Part shown: positions 33,170 through 42,001 of the stretch, in pieces
Layout of the letters: each line of letters opens with the position of its first letter
Position numbering within the stretch: position 1 is the first letter of the stretch
NCBI GenBank assembly: GCA_030263635.1
Contig: SZPI01000001.1
Span: 1-64,000, forward strand
Length of the DNA stretch: 64,000 nucleotides
From: Flexicrinis sp001567485
Lineage (GTDB): Bacteria; Chloroflexota; Anaerolineae; Aggregatilineales; Phototrophicaceae
Direction of reading: 5' to 3'
The notes under the pieces: model-generated
What the model was told of the DNA's origin: nothing
Seen by the model: only the letters and a program-made list of their open reading frames with translations
Databases searched by the model: none
Made by a program: the position numbers and the translations under genes

Positions 33170-34179
33170 TCATCTTGATGGCGGGTGAGAGTACGACGGA
33201 GCATGTCGCGGCGGTCGCCGCACAGGTCGAGCAGGACGGATACACCTCGCATGTATGGTCAGGCCAACGGACGATTGTGGCGGTTGTGGGCCACAGCGCC
33301 ACCCCGCTGACCCCCGCCGTCTACGAGCAGATGTCCGGTGTCGAGAAGGTCACGCCGACGCGCGTCCCCTATACGCTGGCGAGCCGCCAATTTCACACGG
33401 AGACCACGCAGTTCCCGTTGAATGGATGCAAGATCGGCGCGGACAAGGTGCTGGTGATCGCTGGGCCGTGTTCGGTTGAGGGGCGCGAGCAGATCATCGA
33501 AACGGCCTGCGCGGTAAAAGAGGCAGGGGCGACCGCGCTTCGCGGGGGCGCGTTCAAACCGCGCACATCACCCTACAGTTTTCAGGGCCACGGCGAGCGT
33601 GGCTTGCAATGGCTCGCGGAGGCCCGCGAAGTCACCGGCCTGCCGGTTGTCACCGAGGTGATGGATCCGCACTTGGTCGACATGGTCGGCCAGTATGCGG
33701 ACGTGCTGCAAGTGGGGGCGCGCAACATGCAGAACTTCACGCTGCTCAACGCCGTCGGCCTCAGCCGTAAGCCGGTGCTGCTCAAGCGCGGGATGAGCAG
33801 CACCGTCGAAGATCTGCTCATGGCGGCGGAGTACGTGCTGGCCGGCGGCAATCATCAGGTGATGCTGTGTGAACGCGGTATTCGGACGTTCGAGACGGCC
33901 ACGCGCAACACATTCGATCTGAACGCTATTCCGGTGCTCAAACAGCTCACGCATCTTCCGGTGATCGCCGATCCCAGCCACGCCGTCGGCAAGAGCGAGT
34001 ATGTCGAACCGGTCGCGCGGGCAGCGGTCGCGGCGGGCGCCGATGGTCTGATCGTCGAGGTGCATCTCGACCCGCCCAACGCGATGTCAGATGGGCGCCA
34101 GAGCCTGACGGCTGCACAGTTCACCGCGATGATGCAGGCGGTGCGGCGGGTGGCGGCCGCGGTAGATCGGAGCGCATGA
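33166..34179 (+). CDS. aroF: 3-deoxy-7-phosphoheptulonate (DAHP) synthase, AroF type I-beta
   Basis: Condenses PEP and erythrose-4-phosphate; entry to the shikimate pathway. 337 residues, like the Thermotoga enzyme: an N-terminal ferredoxin/ACT-like regulatory domain (1-about 70, often the site of Tyr/Phe inhibition), then a TIM barrel with VLVIAGPCSVEG, GGAFKPRTSPYSFQG, LQVGARNMQNF, LKRGMSSTVEDLL, MLCERGIRTFE and LPVIADPSHAVGKSEYV. The domain order supports allosteric feedback in addition to the leader attenuator. Confidence 0.95.
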   Translation: MIILMAGESTTEHVAAVAAQVEQDGYTSHVWSGQRTIVAVVGHSATPLTPAVYEQMSGVEKVTPTRVPYTLASRQFHTETTQFPLNGCKIGADKVLVIAGPCSVEGREQIIETACAVKEAGATALRGGAFKPRTSPYSFQGHGERGLQWLAEAREVTGLPVVTEVMDPHLVDMVGQYADVLQVGARNMQNFTLLNAVGLSRKPVLLKRGMSSTVEDLLMAAEYVLAGGNHQVMLCERGIRTFETATRNTFDLNAIPVLKQLTHLPVIADPSHAVGKSEYVEPVARAAVAAGADGLIVEVHLDPPNAMSDGRQSLTAAQFTAMMQAVRRVAAAVDRSA

Positions 34180-34183
34180 CTCC

Positions 34184-35077
34184 ATGGGGTTTGCATCGAA
34201 ACAGCTCACCGTTGTCGGGTTGGGCCTGATGGGCGCCTCGCTGGCGCTCGCGCTGCGTGGTTACGCCGATCAGATCGTCGGCGTGGACATGGATGCGTCG
34301 GCCCGGACATACGCTTTGGAGAACGGCATCACCGACCGCGTCACGGACGATCTGCGCGAAGGCGTGCGCGACTCGGACGTCGTGCTGATGTGTGCGCCGG
34401 TGCGCGTGATCTCGCGGATCGTCGCCGGGCAAATCGGCGCGTACTTGCGCTCCAACACACTCCTCATGGACATCGGCAGCACCAAGCGCGACATCTGTGA
34501 TGTGATGGGACGGCTTCCAATCGGGATTCAGGCCGTCGGCGGGCATCCGATGACGGGCAAGGAAGTCAGCGGTATTGAGAACGCCGATGCGACGCTCTAT
34601 GTGAACCGCCCGTGGGTGCTGTGCCCGACACGCCGCACCACACCCGCGGCGCGCATCCGGGCGCTCGCGCTGCTTGAGGCGGTGGGCGCCATCGCGATCG
34701 AGATGGACGCCGACCGGCACGACAAGGTCGTCGCGGCGATCAGCCACCTGCCGTATTTGTTAAGCGTGTCGCTCGTGGCGACCGTGGCGAACGCCGCCGG
34801 CAAGACGCCCGAAGTGTGGGATTTGGCGGCTGGCGGCTTTCGCGACACGTCGCGGCTGGCTGGCAGCGACATCCGCATGATGAGCGATATTCTGAGCACC
34901 AACCGGCAGGCAGTCGCTACGCTTTTGGCGATGTTTCGCGTGCAGTTGGGGCTGTTGGAAACCATGTTGATCGCGCAGGATGAAGAGCAGCTTACCGAGG
35001 CCCTGACCCCGCTGCGCAAGACGCGGATGGAGTGGTCGGCACAATACGAGAAGAGGACGCATGGCACGCGCAGATAA
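34184..35077 (+). CDS. tyrA: Prephenate dehydrogenase
   Basis: Oxidises prephenate to 4-hydroxyphenylpyruvate for tyrosine. 297 residues: Rossmann NAD(P) motif VVGLGLMGASLALALRG, LMDIGSTKRDICDVM, the His in VGGHPMTGKEVSGIENA and HDKVVAAISHLPYLLSVSL. It has no fused chorismate mutase or ACT domain; the mutase is the separate aroH two genes upstream. No prephenate dehydratase (pheA) is in the window. The last 17 bp overlap aroA. Confidence 0.92.
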   Translation: MGFASKQLTVVGLGLMGASLALALRGYADQIVGVDMDASARTYALENGITDRVTDDLREGVRDSDVVLMCAPVRVISRIVAGQIGAYLRSNTLLMDIGSTKRDICDVMGRLPIGIQAVGGHPMTGKEVSGIENADATLYVNRPWVLCPTRRTTPAARIRALALLEAVGAIAIEMDADRHDKVVAAISHLPYLLSVSLVATVANAAGKTPEVWDLAAGGFRDTSRLAGSDIRMMSDILSTNRQAVATLLAMFRVQLGLLETMLIAQDEEQLTEALTPLRKTRMEWSAQYEKRTHGTRR

Positions 35078-36383
35078 ACAGTGGGCCGTACGGCCGTCGC
35101 CCGCGCTGGCCGGGATGACGACCGTTCCCGGAGACAAGTCGCTGAGTCATCGCGCGGTGTTGTTTGGCGCGCTGGCCGGTGGGACAAGCACCGTGCGCGG
35201 GTGGCTTGCCGCCGGAGATACCGAGGCGTCGCTGGCGACGATTCAAGCGTTGGGCGTGCGCGTGAAACGGCATGACCTCAACACGCTGACGATCCACGGC
35301 GGAGCGCTGCAGCCGCCGGGTGCGCCGCTTAACCTTGTCAACGCCGGCACCGGTATCCGGCTTCTGGCCGGTATCATGGTGGGTCAATCGTTCGCCAGTG
35401 TGCTTGACGGCAGTGAACAGCTCCGCCGCCGGCCGATGAAACGCATCATCGAACCGCTTGGCCGGATGGGTGCGAAGATCGCATCCAACGATGGGCGCGC
35501 TCCGCTGAGCATCGAACCTGCGCCGCTGCATGGCATCCATTACGATATGCCGATGGCGTCGGCGCAGGTCAAGAGCGCGGTGCTTCTCGCCGGCTTGTTC
35601 GCCGAGGGCGAGACGGTGCTGACTCAGCCGGGGCCGGCGCGTGATCACACCGAGCGCATGCTGACGGCGATGGGGGCCAACCTGTCCGTGGACGGCATGA
35701 CATCGACAATTCGGCGTGGCGCTTCGCTTCGCCCGTTCGACATGACCGTGCCGGGCGATGCGTCCAGCGCGGCGTTCCCGATTGTCGCCGCGGCGGTTAT
35801 CCCCGGCAGTGACATCACGCTGACCGGCGTCAACCTGAACGATACGCGCACCGGGATTATCGACGTGCTGCGCGAGATGGGAGCCGACTTCGTCGTGACC
35901 GAAACCGGCCTTGAGGCTGGCGAGCCGGTCGGCACGGTGCGCGTGCGGTACGCGCCGCTGCGCGCAATCGATGTGGGCGGCGAGGTGGTCGTGCGGATGA
36001 TCGATGAATTCCCGGTCTTTATGATCGCCGCGTTGTGCGCCGAAGGCACGACGACCGTGCGCGATGCCCAGGAACTGCGTGTCAAAGAGACCGACCGGAT
36101 CGCGGTGATGGCGGCCGAGCTTCGCAAATTCGGCGCGCAGATCACCGAGACGGACGACGGCTTTTCGATCACAGGGCCGCAGCAGCTGCACGGCGCGACG
36201 GTCGACTCGCACGACGATCATCGAATCGCCATGAGCTGCGCTGTCGCTGGGCTGGTCGCCAGTGGAGAGACGATTGTGCTGGACGCGGGATGCGCCGCCG
36301 ATTCGTTCCCCGGCTTTGCGGCGATCATGTCGGCGTTGGGCGCTCCAATCGTCGAGTCGGCGGGAGGCGCACATGCCCACTAA
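35061..36383 (+). CDS. aroA: 3-phosphoshikimate 1-carboxyvinyltransferase (EPSP synthase)
   Basis: Adds the enolpyruvyl group of PEP to shikimate-3-phosphate. 440 residues with the two-domain inverse-barrel pattern: VPGDKSLSHRAVLFGALAGG, NAGTGIRLLAGIM, SAQVKSAVLLAGLFAEGE, VPGDASSAAFPIVAA, LRVKETDRIAVMAAEL and DSHDDHRIAMSCAVAG. The N-terminal loop NAGTGIRL has the Gly-Thr-Gly-Ile arrangement; class I versus class II sensitivity was not judged. It overlaps tyrA by 17 bp and aroE by 11 bp. Confidence 0.96.
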   Translation: MARADKQWAVRPSPALAGMTTVPGDKSLSHRAVLFGALAGGTSTVRGWLAAGDTEASLATIQALGVRVKRHDLNTLTIHGGALQPPGAPLNLVNAGTGIRLLAGIMVGQSFASVLDGSEQLRRRPMKRIIEPLGRMGAKIASNDGRAPLSIEPAPLHGIHYDMPMASAQVKSAVLLAGLFAEGETVLTQPGPARDHTERMLTAMGANLSVDGMTSTIRRGASLRPFDMTVPGDASSAAFPIVAAAVIPGSDITLTGVNLNDTRTGIIDVLREMGADFVVTETGLEAGEPVGTVRVRYAPLRAIDVGGEVVVRMIDEFPVFMIAALCAEGTTTVRDAQELRVKETDRIAVMAAELRKFGAQITETDDGFSITGPQQLHGATVDSHDDHRIAMSCAVAGLVASGETIVLDAGCAADSFPGFAAIMSALGAPIVESAGGAHAH

Positions 36384-37236
36384 AGTCGGGATCATCGGCT
36401 GGCCGCTGACCACGACGCTCAGCCCCGCGATGCACAACGCCGCCTTCGACGCGTTGGGCATGGACTGGTATTACGACGCGATGGCGATCCCGCCTGACAT
36501 CGTGCGCGAAGGGATCCTTGAGCCGCAGCGTCACGGCTATGTGGGGCTGAACGTGACGATCCCACACAAAGAAGAAGCGATGAAGTACGTGACACCCGAC
36601 GATGTGGCGCGTGCCGTCGGGGCTGTCAACACCATCGACCTGCTGGAAATGATCGGAACCAATACCGATCTGGCGGGATTCATGGCTGATCTGGCAGCGC
36701 ACGGCGTTGACGTTTCGGGCAAGCGCGTCATCGTGTTGGGGGCGGGAGGGGCAGCGCGGGCAGCGGTGGTCGGCTTATGCGGCGCGGGCGCGGACGTGCG
36801 CGTGGCGAGCCGCAGCCTAGACAAAGCGCGTACGATGGTCGCCAACCTCGCTTTGAGCAACATCCGGCTAACGGCGCGTGCGGTGGCATTGACCGAACTC
36901 GCCGGGCCGGCTGATATGATCGTCAACTGCACGCCGGTGGGTATGCTGCCGGAGGTCGGCGCGACACCGTGGCCGGACACCGTGCCGTTCCCCGATGGAG
37001 TCGTCGTTTACGATATGATCTACAAGCCGGCCCGCACGCGCTTGATGCAGCAAGCCGAGATGCACGATGGGCGCGCAGTCGGTGGGTTGGGCATGTTGGT
37101 GTATCAAGGCGCTGCGGCATTCGAGCGTTGGACTGGGGTCGCCGCGCCGGTCGATGTGATGTTCGATGCGGTGCGCGCGCAGTTGGGATTGAACGATGCG
37201 AACGGCGCCGCGAATGACGAGGACACGCGCCGATGA
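36373..37236 (+). CDS. aroE: Shikimate dehydrogenase
   Basis: NADPH-dependent reduction of 3-dehydroshikimate. From ATG 36373 (MPTKVGIIGWPLTTTLSPAM) it has 287 residues; the longer upstream frame lies inside aroA and is rejected. Motifs: shikimate-binding LSPAMHNAAFDALG, catalytic Lys in GLNVTIPHKEEAM, catalytic Asp in GTNTDLAGFM, the nucleotide loop VIVLGAGGAARAAVVGL, NCTPVGMLPEVG and GLGMLVYQGAAAFERW. Confidence 0.94.
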   Translation: MPTKVGIIGWPLTTTLSPAMHNAAFDALGMDWYYDAMAIPPDIVREGILEPQRHGYVGLNVTIPHKEEAMKYVTPDDVARAVGAVNTIDLLEMIGTNTDLAGFMADLAAHGVDVSGKRVIVLGAGGAARAAVVGLCGAGADVRVASRSLDKARTMVANLALSNIRLTARAVALTELAGPADMIVNCTPVGMLPEVGATPWPDTVPFPDGVVVYDMIYKPARTRLMQQAEMHDGRAVGGLGMLVYQGAAAFERWTGVAAPVDVMFDAVRAQLGLNDANGAANDEDTRR

Positions 37237-38411
37237 GCGTACTCCGCTTTTTGACCGCCGGGGAAAGCCACGGCCCGATGCTGACCGCCATTCTTGATGG
37301 GATGCCCGCCGGCCTGCCGTTGACCAGTGATGCTATCGACGTGCAGCTTGCGCGCCGCCAGCAGGGATATGGCAGCGGCGGCCGTATGCAGATCGAGAAG
37401 GATCACGCGCGGATCACGGCGGGGGTGATGGCCGGACACACGACGGGCGCGCCGATTGGCCTGCTGGTCGAGAACCGCGACTTCAAGAACTGGAAGGAAA
37501 AAGATATTGAGCCGATGACTATCCCGCGCCCCGGCCACGCCGACCTGACTGGCGCGGTGAAGTACGGCTATCGCGATCTGCGGCTTGCGCTGGAACGCGC
37601 GAGCGCGCGTGAGACGACTATGCGTGTCGCTGTCGGCGCGATTTGCCGTCAGCTGCTGGCGCAGTTCGGCGTCGTGATCGGCGGCTATGTCACACAGATC
37701 GGTGGTGTGCGCGCCGAAATTCCGGGCGATCTGGCGTATGCAGACCGCTTCCGGTTGGCCGAGGAGTCGGACGTGCGCTGCCCGTTGAGCGACGCCTCGG
37801 AGCAGATGCGCGAGGCGATCCGGCAGGCGAAGATCGCCAAGGATACGCTCGGCGGCGTCATGGAGATTGTCGCGCTTGGCGTCCCGCCGGGGCTTGGGTC
37901 GCATGTGCAGCACGACCGCAAGCTGGACGGACGGATCGTCGGCGCTATGACGAGCATCCACGCGATGAAAGGCGCCGAGATCGGTGACGCATTCGCGCAG
38001 GCGGGGATACCGGGGACGCGCGCGCATGATGCCATCGACACGCTGGACGGTAAGCTCGTGCGGCGGACGAACCGGGCTGGCGGCCTTGAAGGGGGTATCA
38101 CGACCGGCGAGCCGATCATCGTGCGCGCAGCGATGAAGCCGATCGCGACAGTGCTGGCCGGCTTCGACTCCGTCGACTTGGCGACAGGCGAAGCGACCCC
38201 CACGAAGTACGAGCGCAGCGACTTTTGCGCGCTGCCGCGTGCCGTCCCCATCGGCGAGGCGATGCTCTCGATTGTGCTGGCGGATGCGCTGCTCGAAAAG
38301 CTCGGCGGCGACAGTATCGAAGAGATGCGCCCGCGCTTTGACCGCTTGCGGCGCAGCCACGTCGACGATTTGCCGATGAACGACAGGTCGTGGCGTTTCG
38401 GTTATGAGTAA
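37233..38411 (+). CDS. aroC: Chorismate synthase
   Basis: Trans-elimination of phosphate from EPSP using reduced FMN; last step to chorismate. 392 residues. Signatures: RFLTAGESHGPMLTAILDG, RRQQGYGSGGRMQIEKD, PRPGHADLTGAVKYGYRD, LERASARETTMRVAVGA, NRAGGLEGGITTGEP and FCALPRAVPIGEAML. Overlaps aroE by 4 bp and aroK by 8 bp. Confidence 0.97.
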   Translation: MSVLRFLTAGESHGPMLTAILDGMPAGLPLTSDAIDVQLARRQQGYGSGGRMQIEKDHARITAGVMAGHTTGAPIGLLVENRDFKNWKEKDIEPMTIPRPGHADLTGAVKYGYRDLRLALERASARETTMRVAVGAICRQLLAQFGVVIGGYVTQIGGVRAEIPGDLAYADRFRLAEESDVRCPLSDASEQMREAIRQAKIAKDTLGGVMEIVALGVPPGLGSHVQHDRKLDGRIVGAMTSIHAMKGAEIGDAFAQAGIPGTRAHDAIDTLDGKLVRRTNRAGGLEGGITTGEPIIVRAAMKPIATVLAGFDSVDLATGEATPTKYERSDFCALPRAVPIGEAMLSIVLADALLEKLGGDSIEEMRPRFDRLRRSHVDDLPMNDRSWRFGYE

Positions 38412-38901
38412 GCCGGCGAATATCGTATTGACCGGGTTTATGGGGACGGGCAAGTCGACCGTTGGGCGGCTCGTCGCTGGCCGGCTAAAACTCCCGTTCA
38501 TCGACACGGACGCGTTGATCGAGGCGCGCACCGGCCGCACGATCCCGGCGATCTTCGCTGAGGACGGCGAGTCGGCATTTCGCGCCATGGAGCGCGACGT
38601 GTGCGCCGAGCTTGCTGACCAGCGCGGCCTCGTGATCGCGACCGGCGGCGGCACGTTGATCGACCCGCGTAACTGCGCGGTTCTAGCGCCGAACGCCATG
38701 ATCGTGTGTCTGTGGGCATCGCCCGAAGCCATCGAGTCGCGGCTTTCCCATACGGGTCACCGGCCGCTGGCGGCGACATGGCGCGGCCTGCTCGAACAGC
38801 GGACGCCGATCTATCGCCAGCTTCCGTATCACGTTGACACGACGGGGCGCGCGCCCCACGACACCGCACAGGAGGTCATCGCGCTGTGGCAGGCATCCTG
38901 A
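38404..38901 (+). CDS. aroK: Shikimate kinase
   Basis: Phosphorylates shikimate at O3. 165 residues: P-loop VLTGFMGTGKSTVGRLVA, substrate-binding LPFIDTDALIEARTG, FRAMERDVCAEL, the Walker B-like VIATGGGTLIDPRN and the lid arginine in HTGHRPLAATWRG. Nested between aroC (8-bp overlap) and aroB (16-bp overlap). Confidence 0.94.
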   Translation: MSKPANIVLTGFMGTGKSTVGRLVAGRLKLPFIDTDALIEARTGRTIPAIFAEDGESAFRAMERDVCAELADQRGLVIATGGGTLIDPRNCAVLAPNAMIVCLWASPEAIESRLSHTGHRPLAATWRGLLEQRTPIYRQLPYHVDTTGRAPHDTAQEVIALWQAS

Positions 38902-39920
38902 CCGTTCATTCACCGGAGGGCGAGTATCGACTCGTGATCGAGCGTGGAGTGGCCCGGCGTGTTTTCGGGTTTAGCGCGCATCCACGCGTCGCCGTCACGA
39001 CCAATACCACGATCGCGCCGCTGCACGCGCAAACGATCCTCGATGCGCTTCCCACTGGCCGTCTGGTGACGATGCCCGACGGCGAGCAGTACAAGACGCT
39101 CGCCACAGTCGAAGCGTTGTATCACGATTACGTGCGCACAGGCTTGGATCGGCACGGCGCGGTGCTGGCGTTGGGGGGCGGTGTGGTCGGGGATACGGCC
39201 GGCTTCGCGGCAGCTACGTACTATCGCGGCGTCGACTTGATCCAGATGCCCACGTCGCTGCTGGCGATGGTCGATAGCAGCGTCGGCGGCAAGGTGGGCG
39301 TCGATCTGGCCGAAGGCAAGAACCTCGTCGGCGCGTTCAAGCAGCCCGCCGTGGTGCTGATCGACCCCGACTTCCTCGTTACGCTGCCGGAGGTCGAGTG
39401 GCGATGCGGCATGGCGGAGATCATCAAGGCCGGCCTGATCGGCGACGCGGCGATCCTTGATCCGTCGCTGTGGTCGCCGACGCGCGCCGAGGACGTGATC
39501 CGGCGTGCGGTGCAGGTCAAAGTCGGGATCGTCGAAGCTGACCCGTTCGAAAAAGGCGTGCGCGCGCATCTCAACCTCGGCCACACGTTTGCGCATGCGT
39601 TGGAAACGGTCACGGAATATCAGTGGCGGCATGGCGAAGCGGTCGGGCTTGGGTTGATTGCCGCGGCGCACCTGTCCGCCGTCATGGGGCTGTGTGACGC
39701 GGCGCTCCCTGAGCAGGTCGGAGCGTGGGTGCGGCAGGTTGGGCTTCCGACCCGCTTGGGCGACGTGTCCGCCGACGCGCTGTGGGATGCGATGGCGACC
39801 GATAAGAAGTGGCGTGCAGGCCGGTCGCGGTTTGTGCTGATACACGGCCCGCAGCATGTTACAGTAGTTGAGGACGTGCCGCGCAGCGCCGTAATCGAGG
39901 CGTTGGATAAAGTGAGATAA
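38886..39920 (+). CDS. aroB: 3-dehydroquinate synthase
   Basis: Cyclises DAHP to 3-dehydroquinate (NAD+, divalent metal). 344 residues starting at GTG 38886 inside the end of aroK. Motifs: MPDGEQYKTLATVEALY, LALGGGVVGDTAGFAAATYYRG, PTSLLAMVDSSVGGKVGVDL, EGKNLVGAFKQP, AEIIKAGLIGD and the metal His residues in LNLGHTFAHALE. Confidence 0.95.
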   Translation: MAGILTVHSPEGEYRLVIERGVARRVFGFSAHPRVAVTTNTTIAPLHAQTILDALPTGRLVTMPDGEQYKTLATVEALYHDYVRTGLDRHGAVLALGGGVVGDTAGFAAATYYRGVDLIQMPTSLLAMVDSSVGGKVGVDLAEGKNLVGAFKQPAVVLIDPDFLVTLPEVEWRCGMAEIIKAGLIGDAAILDPSLWSPTRAEDVIRRAVQVKVGIVEADPFEKGVRAHLNLGHTFAHALETVTEYQWRHGEAVGLGLIAAAHLSAVMGLCDAALPEQVGAWVRQVGLPTRLGDVSADALWDAMATDKKWRAGRSRFVLIHGPQHVTVVEDVPRSAVIEALDKVR

Positions 39921-39924
39921 CGCC

Positions 39925-40389
39925 ATGAGCCGCAAGATCTTGATCCTAAACGGCCCTAACCTGAACCTGCTCGGCGTGCGTGAGCCGTCGGTCTACGGCA
40001 CGACCACGCTCATTGACATCGAACGTGCGTGTGGAGAAGTGGCGGCGCGCTACGGGGCCACCGTCGAGTCGAGGCAATCGAACCATGAAGGCGCGCTGGT
40101 GGACGCGTTTCATGATGCGCGGACATGGGCCGCGGGCGTCGTCATCAATGCGGGGGCGTACACCCATACGTCGATTGCTCTACGCGACGCCATCAGCGCC
40201 GTTCAGCTTCCGACCGTCGAAGTGCATCTCTCGAACATCCACGCGCGGGAAGCGTTCCGGCATACGTCGATGATCGCGGCGGTGTGCATCGGGCAGATCG
40301 CCGGCTTTGGCTGGCGCAGCTACACGCTGGGTGTGCAGGCGCTGCTGGATCATCTGGAGATTCCGCTGCTGGTAGCGCCGGACGAATAA
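39925..40389 (+). CDS. aroQ: 3-dehydroquinate dehydratase, type II
   Basis: Dehydrates 3-dehydroquinate; dodecameric type II enzyme of 154 residues. Motifs: LILNGPNLNLLGVREPSVYG (catalytic Tyr at its end), VVINAGAYTHTSIALRDAI, the catalytic His in EVHLSNIHAREAFRHTS and a C-terminal GFGWRSYTLG. Last gene of the aro block; with it the pathway from DAHP to chorismate is complete. 122 bp follow to glnA with no obvious terminator. Confidence 0.95.
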   Translation: MSRKILILNGPNLNLLGVREPSVYGTTTLIDIERACGEVAARYGATVESRQSNHEGALVDAFHDARTWAAGVVINAGAYTHTSIALRDAISAVQLPTVEVHLSNIHAREAFRHTSMIAAVCIGQIAGFGWRSYTLGVQALLDHLEIPLLVAPDE

Positions 40390-40511
40390 GCGTTCTTTGG
40401 TGATAATGGACAACGTGTTGACGGGTTTGGTCGGACAAGTGAACCGTTGGCGCGGTGATAGGGCACAGCTAATCTCGTTATGATCTTCGAACCAGTTAAG
40501 GCGAATTAGTG

Positions 40512-41828
40512 ATGTTTGACAAATCCACGATCCTCAGTGCGGTTGAAAGTCAGAACGTCGATTTTATCGACCTGTGGTTTACCGACATCACCGGCGAAGT
40601 CAAGAGCGTGACCGTGCCGGCGTCGCGCTTGCCACGCGTCCTCGATCAAGGCGCGCATTTCGACGGATCGGCGCTGGATGGATTCGCGCGCGTGGCTGAA
40701 AGCGACATGCTGCTGGTGCCCGATCTGCGCACGTTTTGCGTTTTGCCGTGGAGCAGCGGCGGGACGAAAGTCGCTCGGCTGATTTGCAGCGTGCATACCT
40801 TGAGCGGCGACCCGTTCGTCGGTGATCCGCGCACAGTGCTGCAAAACATCACCGCGGAAGCGCGCGACATGGGGTTCACGTTCGAGACCGGGATGGAGCT
40901 TGAGTTCTACCTGTTCAAAACCGACAGCGACCGCCGCCCATTGTTAGATGGCACGACCGATGAGGCGAGCTATTTCGATATGTCGGACGAGGCATCGCAG
41001 GCGATCCGGCGCGAGATGATCCGCGTGCTTGCGCAAATGGGAATCGACGTGACATCTGCTCACAGCGAAATCGGTAACGGGCAGCACGAGATCGACCTCA
41101 TGCACGACGAGGCGCTCGTCTCGGCCGATAACCTGCTCACGGCGCGCGTAGTGCTCAAGCATGTCGCCGCCGAGCACGGACTCTACTGTACGTTTATGCC
41201 GCGTCCACGGGGGGATATGCCCGGCTCCGGCATGCACACGCACCAGAGCCTGTATACAGTGGACGGCGGCGTCAATGCGTTTGCCGACGCCACCGATCAG
41301 TATGGGTTGTCGTCCATCGCCAAGCAGTTCCTCGCCGGCCAACTGCAGCACGCCAAGGCGATGTGCGCGGTGCTGGCGCCGCTTGTAAACAGCTACAAAC
41401 GGCTGGGCACCAGCATCGAGGCGCCGGTGCACATCACATGGGCGCATATCAACCGGGGCGCGCTGATCCGCGTTCCGGCGACGAGCGCGCGCCTTGAACT
41501 GCGCTGTCCCGATCCGAGCGCCAACCCCTACTTGGCATCGGCGGTGATGCTCGCCAGCGGTCTTGATGGCATTCGCCAGAACGCCGTGCTGCCCGCCCCG
41601 CTGGAGGAGACGATGGTCAACGTGGCGGTGAAACGCCGGCAAATCCCGAACATCCTGCCGCGTTCGCTGGGCGAGGCGCTCGACGACCTCGAACTCGATG
41701 ACGTCGTGCTGGGCGCGCTAGGGCCGTACGTCGGAGATCGCTATCTCGAAGCTAAGCGGCAGGAATACCGCGAGTACAAGCGGCAGGTCACGCGCTGGGA
41801 AGTCGAGCGATACATCACGCGCTACTAA
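40512..41828 (+). CDS. glnA: Glutamine synthetase, type I
   Basis: ATP-dependent amidation of glutamate. From ATG 40512 it has 438 residues, in the GSI-alpha size range (B. subtilis 444). An adjacent GTG at 40509 is a possible alternative. N-terminal beta-grasp: DLWFTDITGEVKSVTVPASR. Catalytic segments: ETGMELEFYLFK, EIGNGQHEIDLMHDEAL, MPGSGMHTHQSLY, NSYKRLGTSIEAPVHITW and ARLELRCPDPSANPYLASAV. The adenylylation-type insertion of GSI-beta is not seen. A TATGAT hexamer lies at 40479-40484. Glutamine also feeds TrpG, but the gene is probably a separate unit. Confidence 0.9.
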   Translation: MFDKSTILSAVESQNVDFIDLWFTDITGEVKSVTVPASRLPRVLDQGAHFDGSALDGFARVAESDMLLVPDLRTFCVLPWSSGGTKVARLICSVHTLSGDPFVGDPRTVLQNITAEARDMGFTFETGMELEFYLFKTDSDRRPLLDGTTDEASYFDMSDEASQAIRREMIRVLAQMGIDVTSAHSEIGNGQHEIDLMHDEALVSADNLLTARVVLKHVAAEHGLYCTFMPRPRGDMPGSGMHTHQSLYTVDGGVNAFADATDQYGLSSIAKQFLAGQLQHAKAMCAVLAPLVNSYKRLGTSIEAPVHITWAHINRGALIRVPATSARLELRCPDPSANPYLASAVMLASGLDGIRQNAVLPAPLEETMVNVAVKRRQIPNILPRSLGEALDDLELDDVVLGALGPYVGDRYLEAKRQEYREYKRQVTRWEVERYITRY

Positions 41829-42001
41829 GCGGCAAGTCATCAGTCGCCAGTCTCCAGAATTGTGTTACAGATACGCTGTTGAGCGGAGATGCCGCATTTT
41901 GACTGGCAGCTGGCTGCTTTCGGTCAATGGCTTGAGCGAGACATGGGACGTGATGCGTGGTGAGAAACGGCGATCAGACCCTCGTCACTCGCCACTTCAC
42001 G

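Noticed and set aside
40390..40511. tRNA gene or riboswitch before glnA
   Set aside because: No cloverleaf pairing or known glutamine-riboswitch motif; only an isolated TATGAT hexamer.
41829..42001. Terminator or small gene between glnA and lysC
   Set aside because: Only short imperfect complementarities with long loops (CCAGTC/GACTGG); no T-run and no convincing frame.
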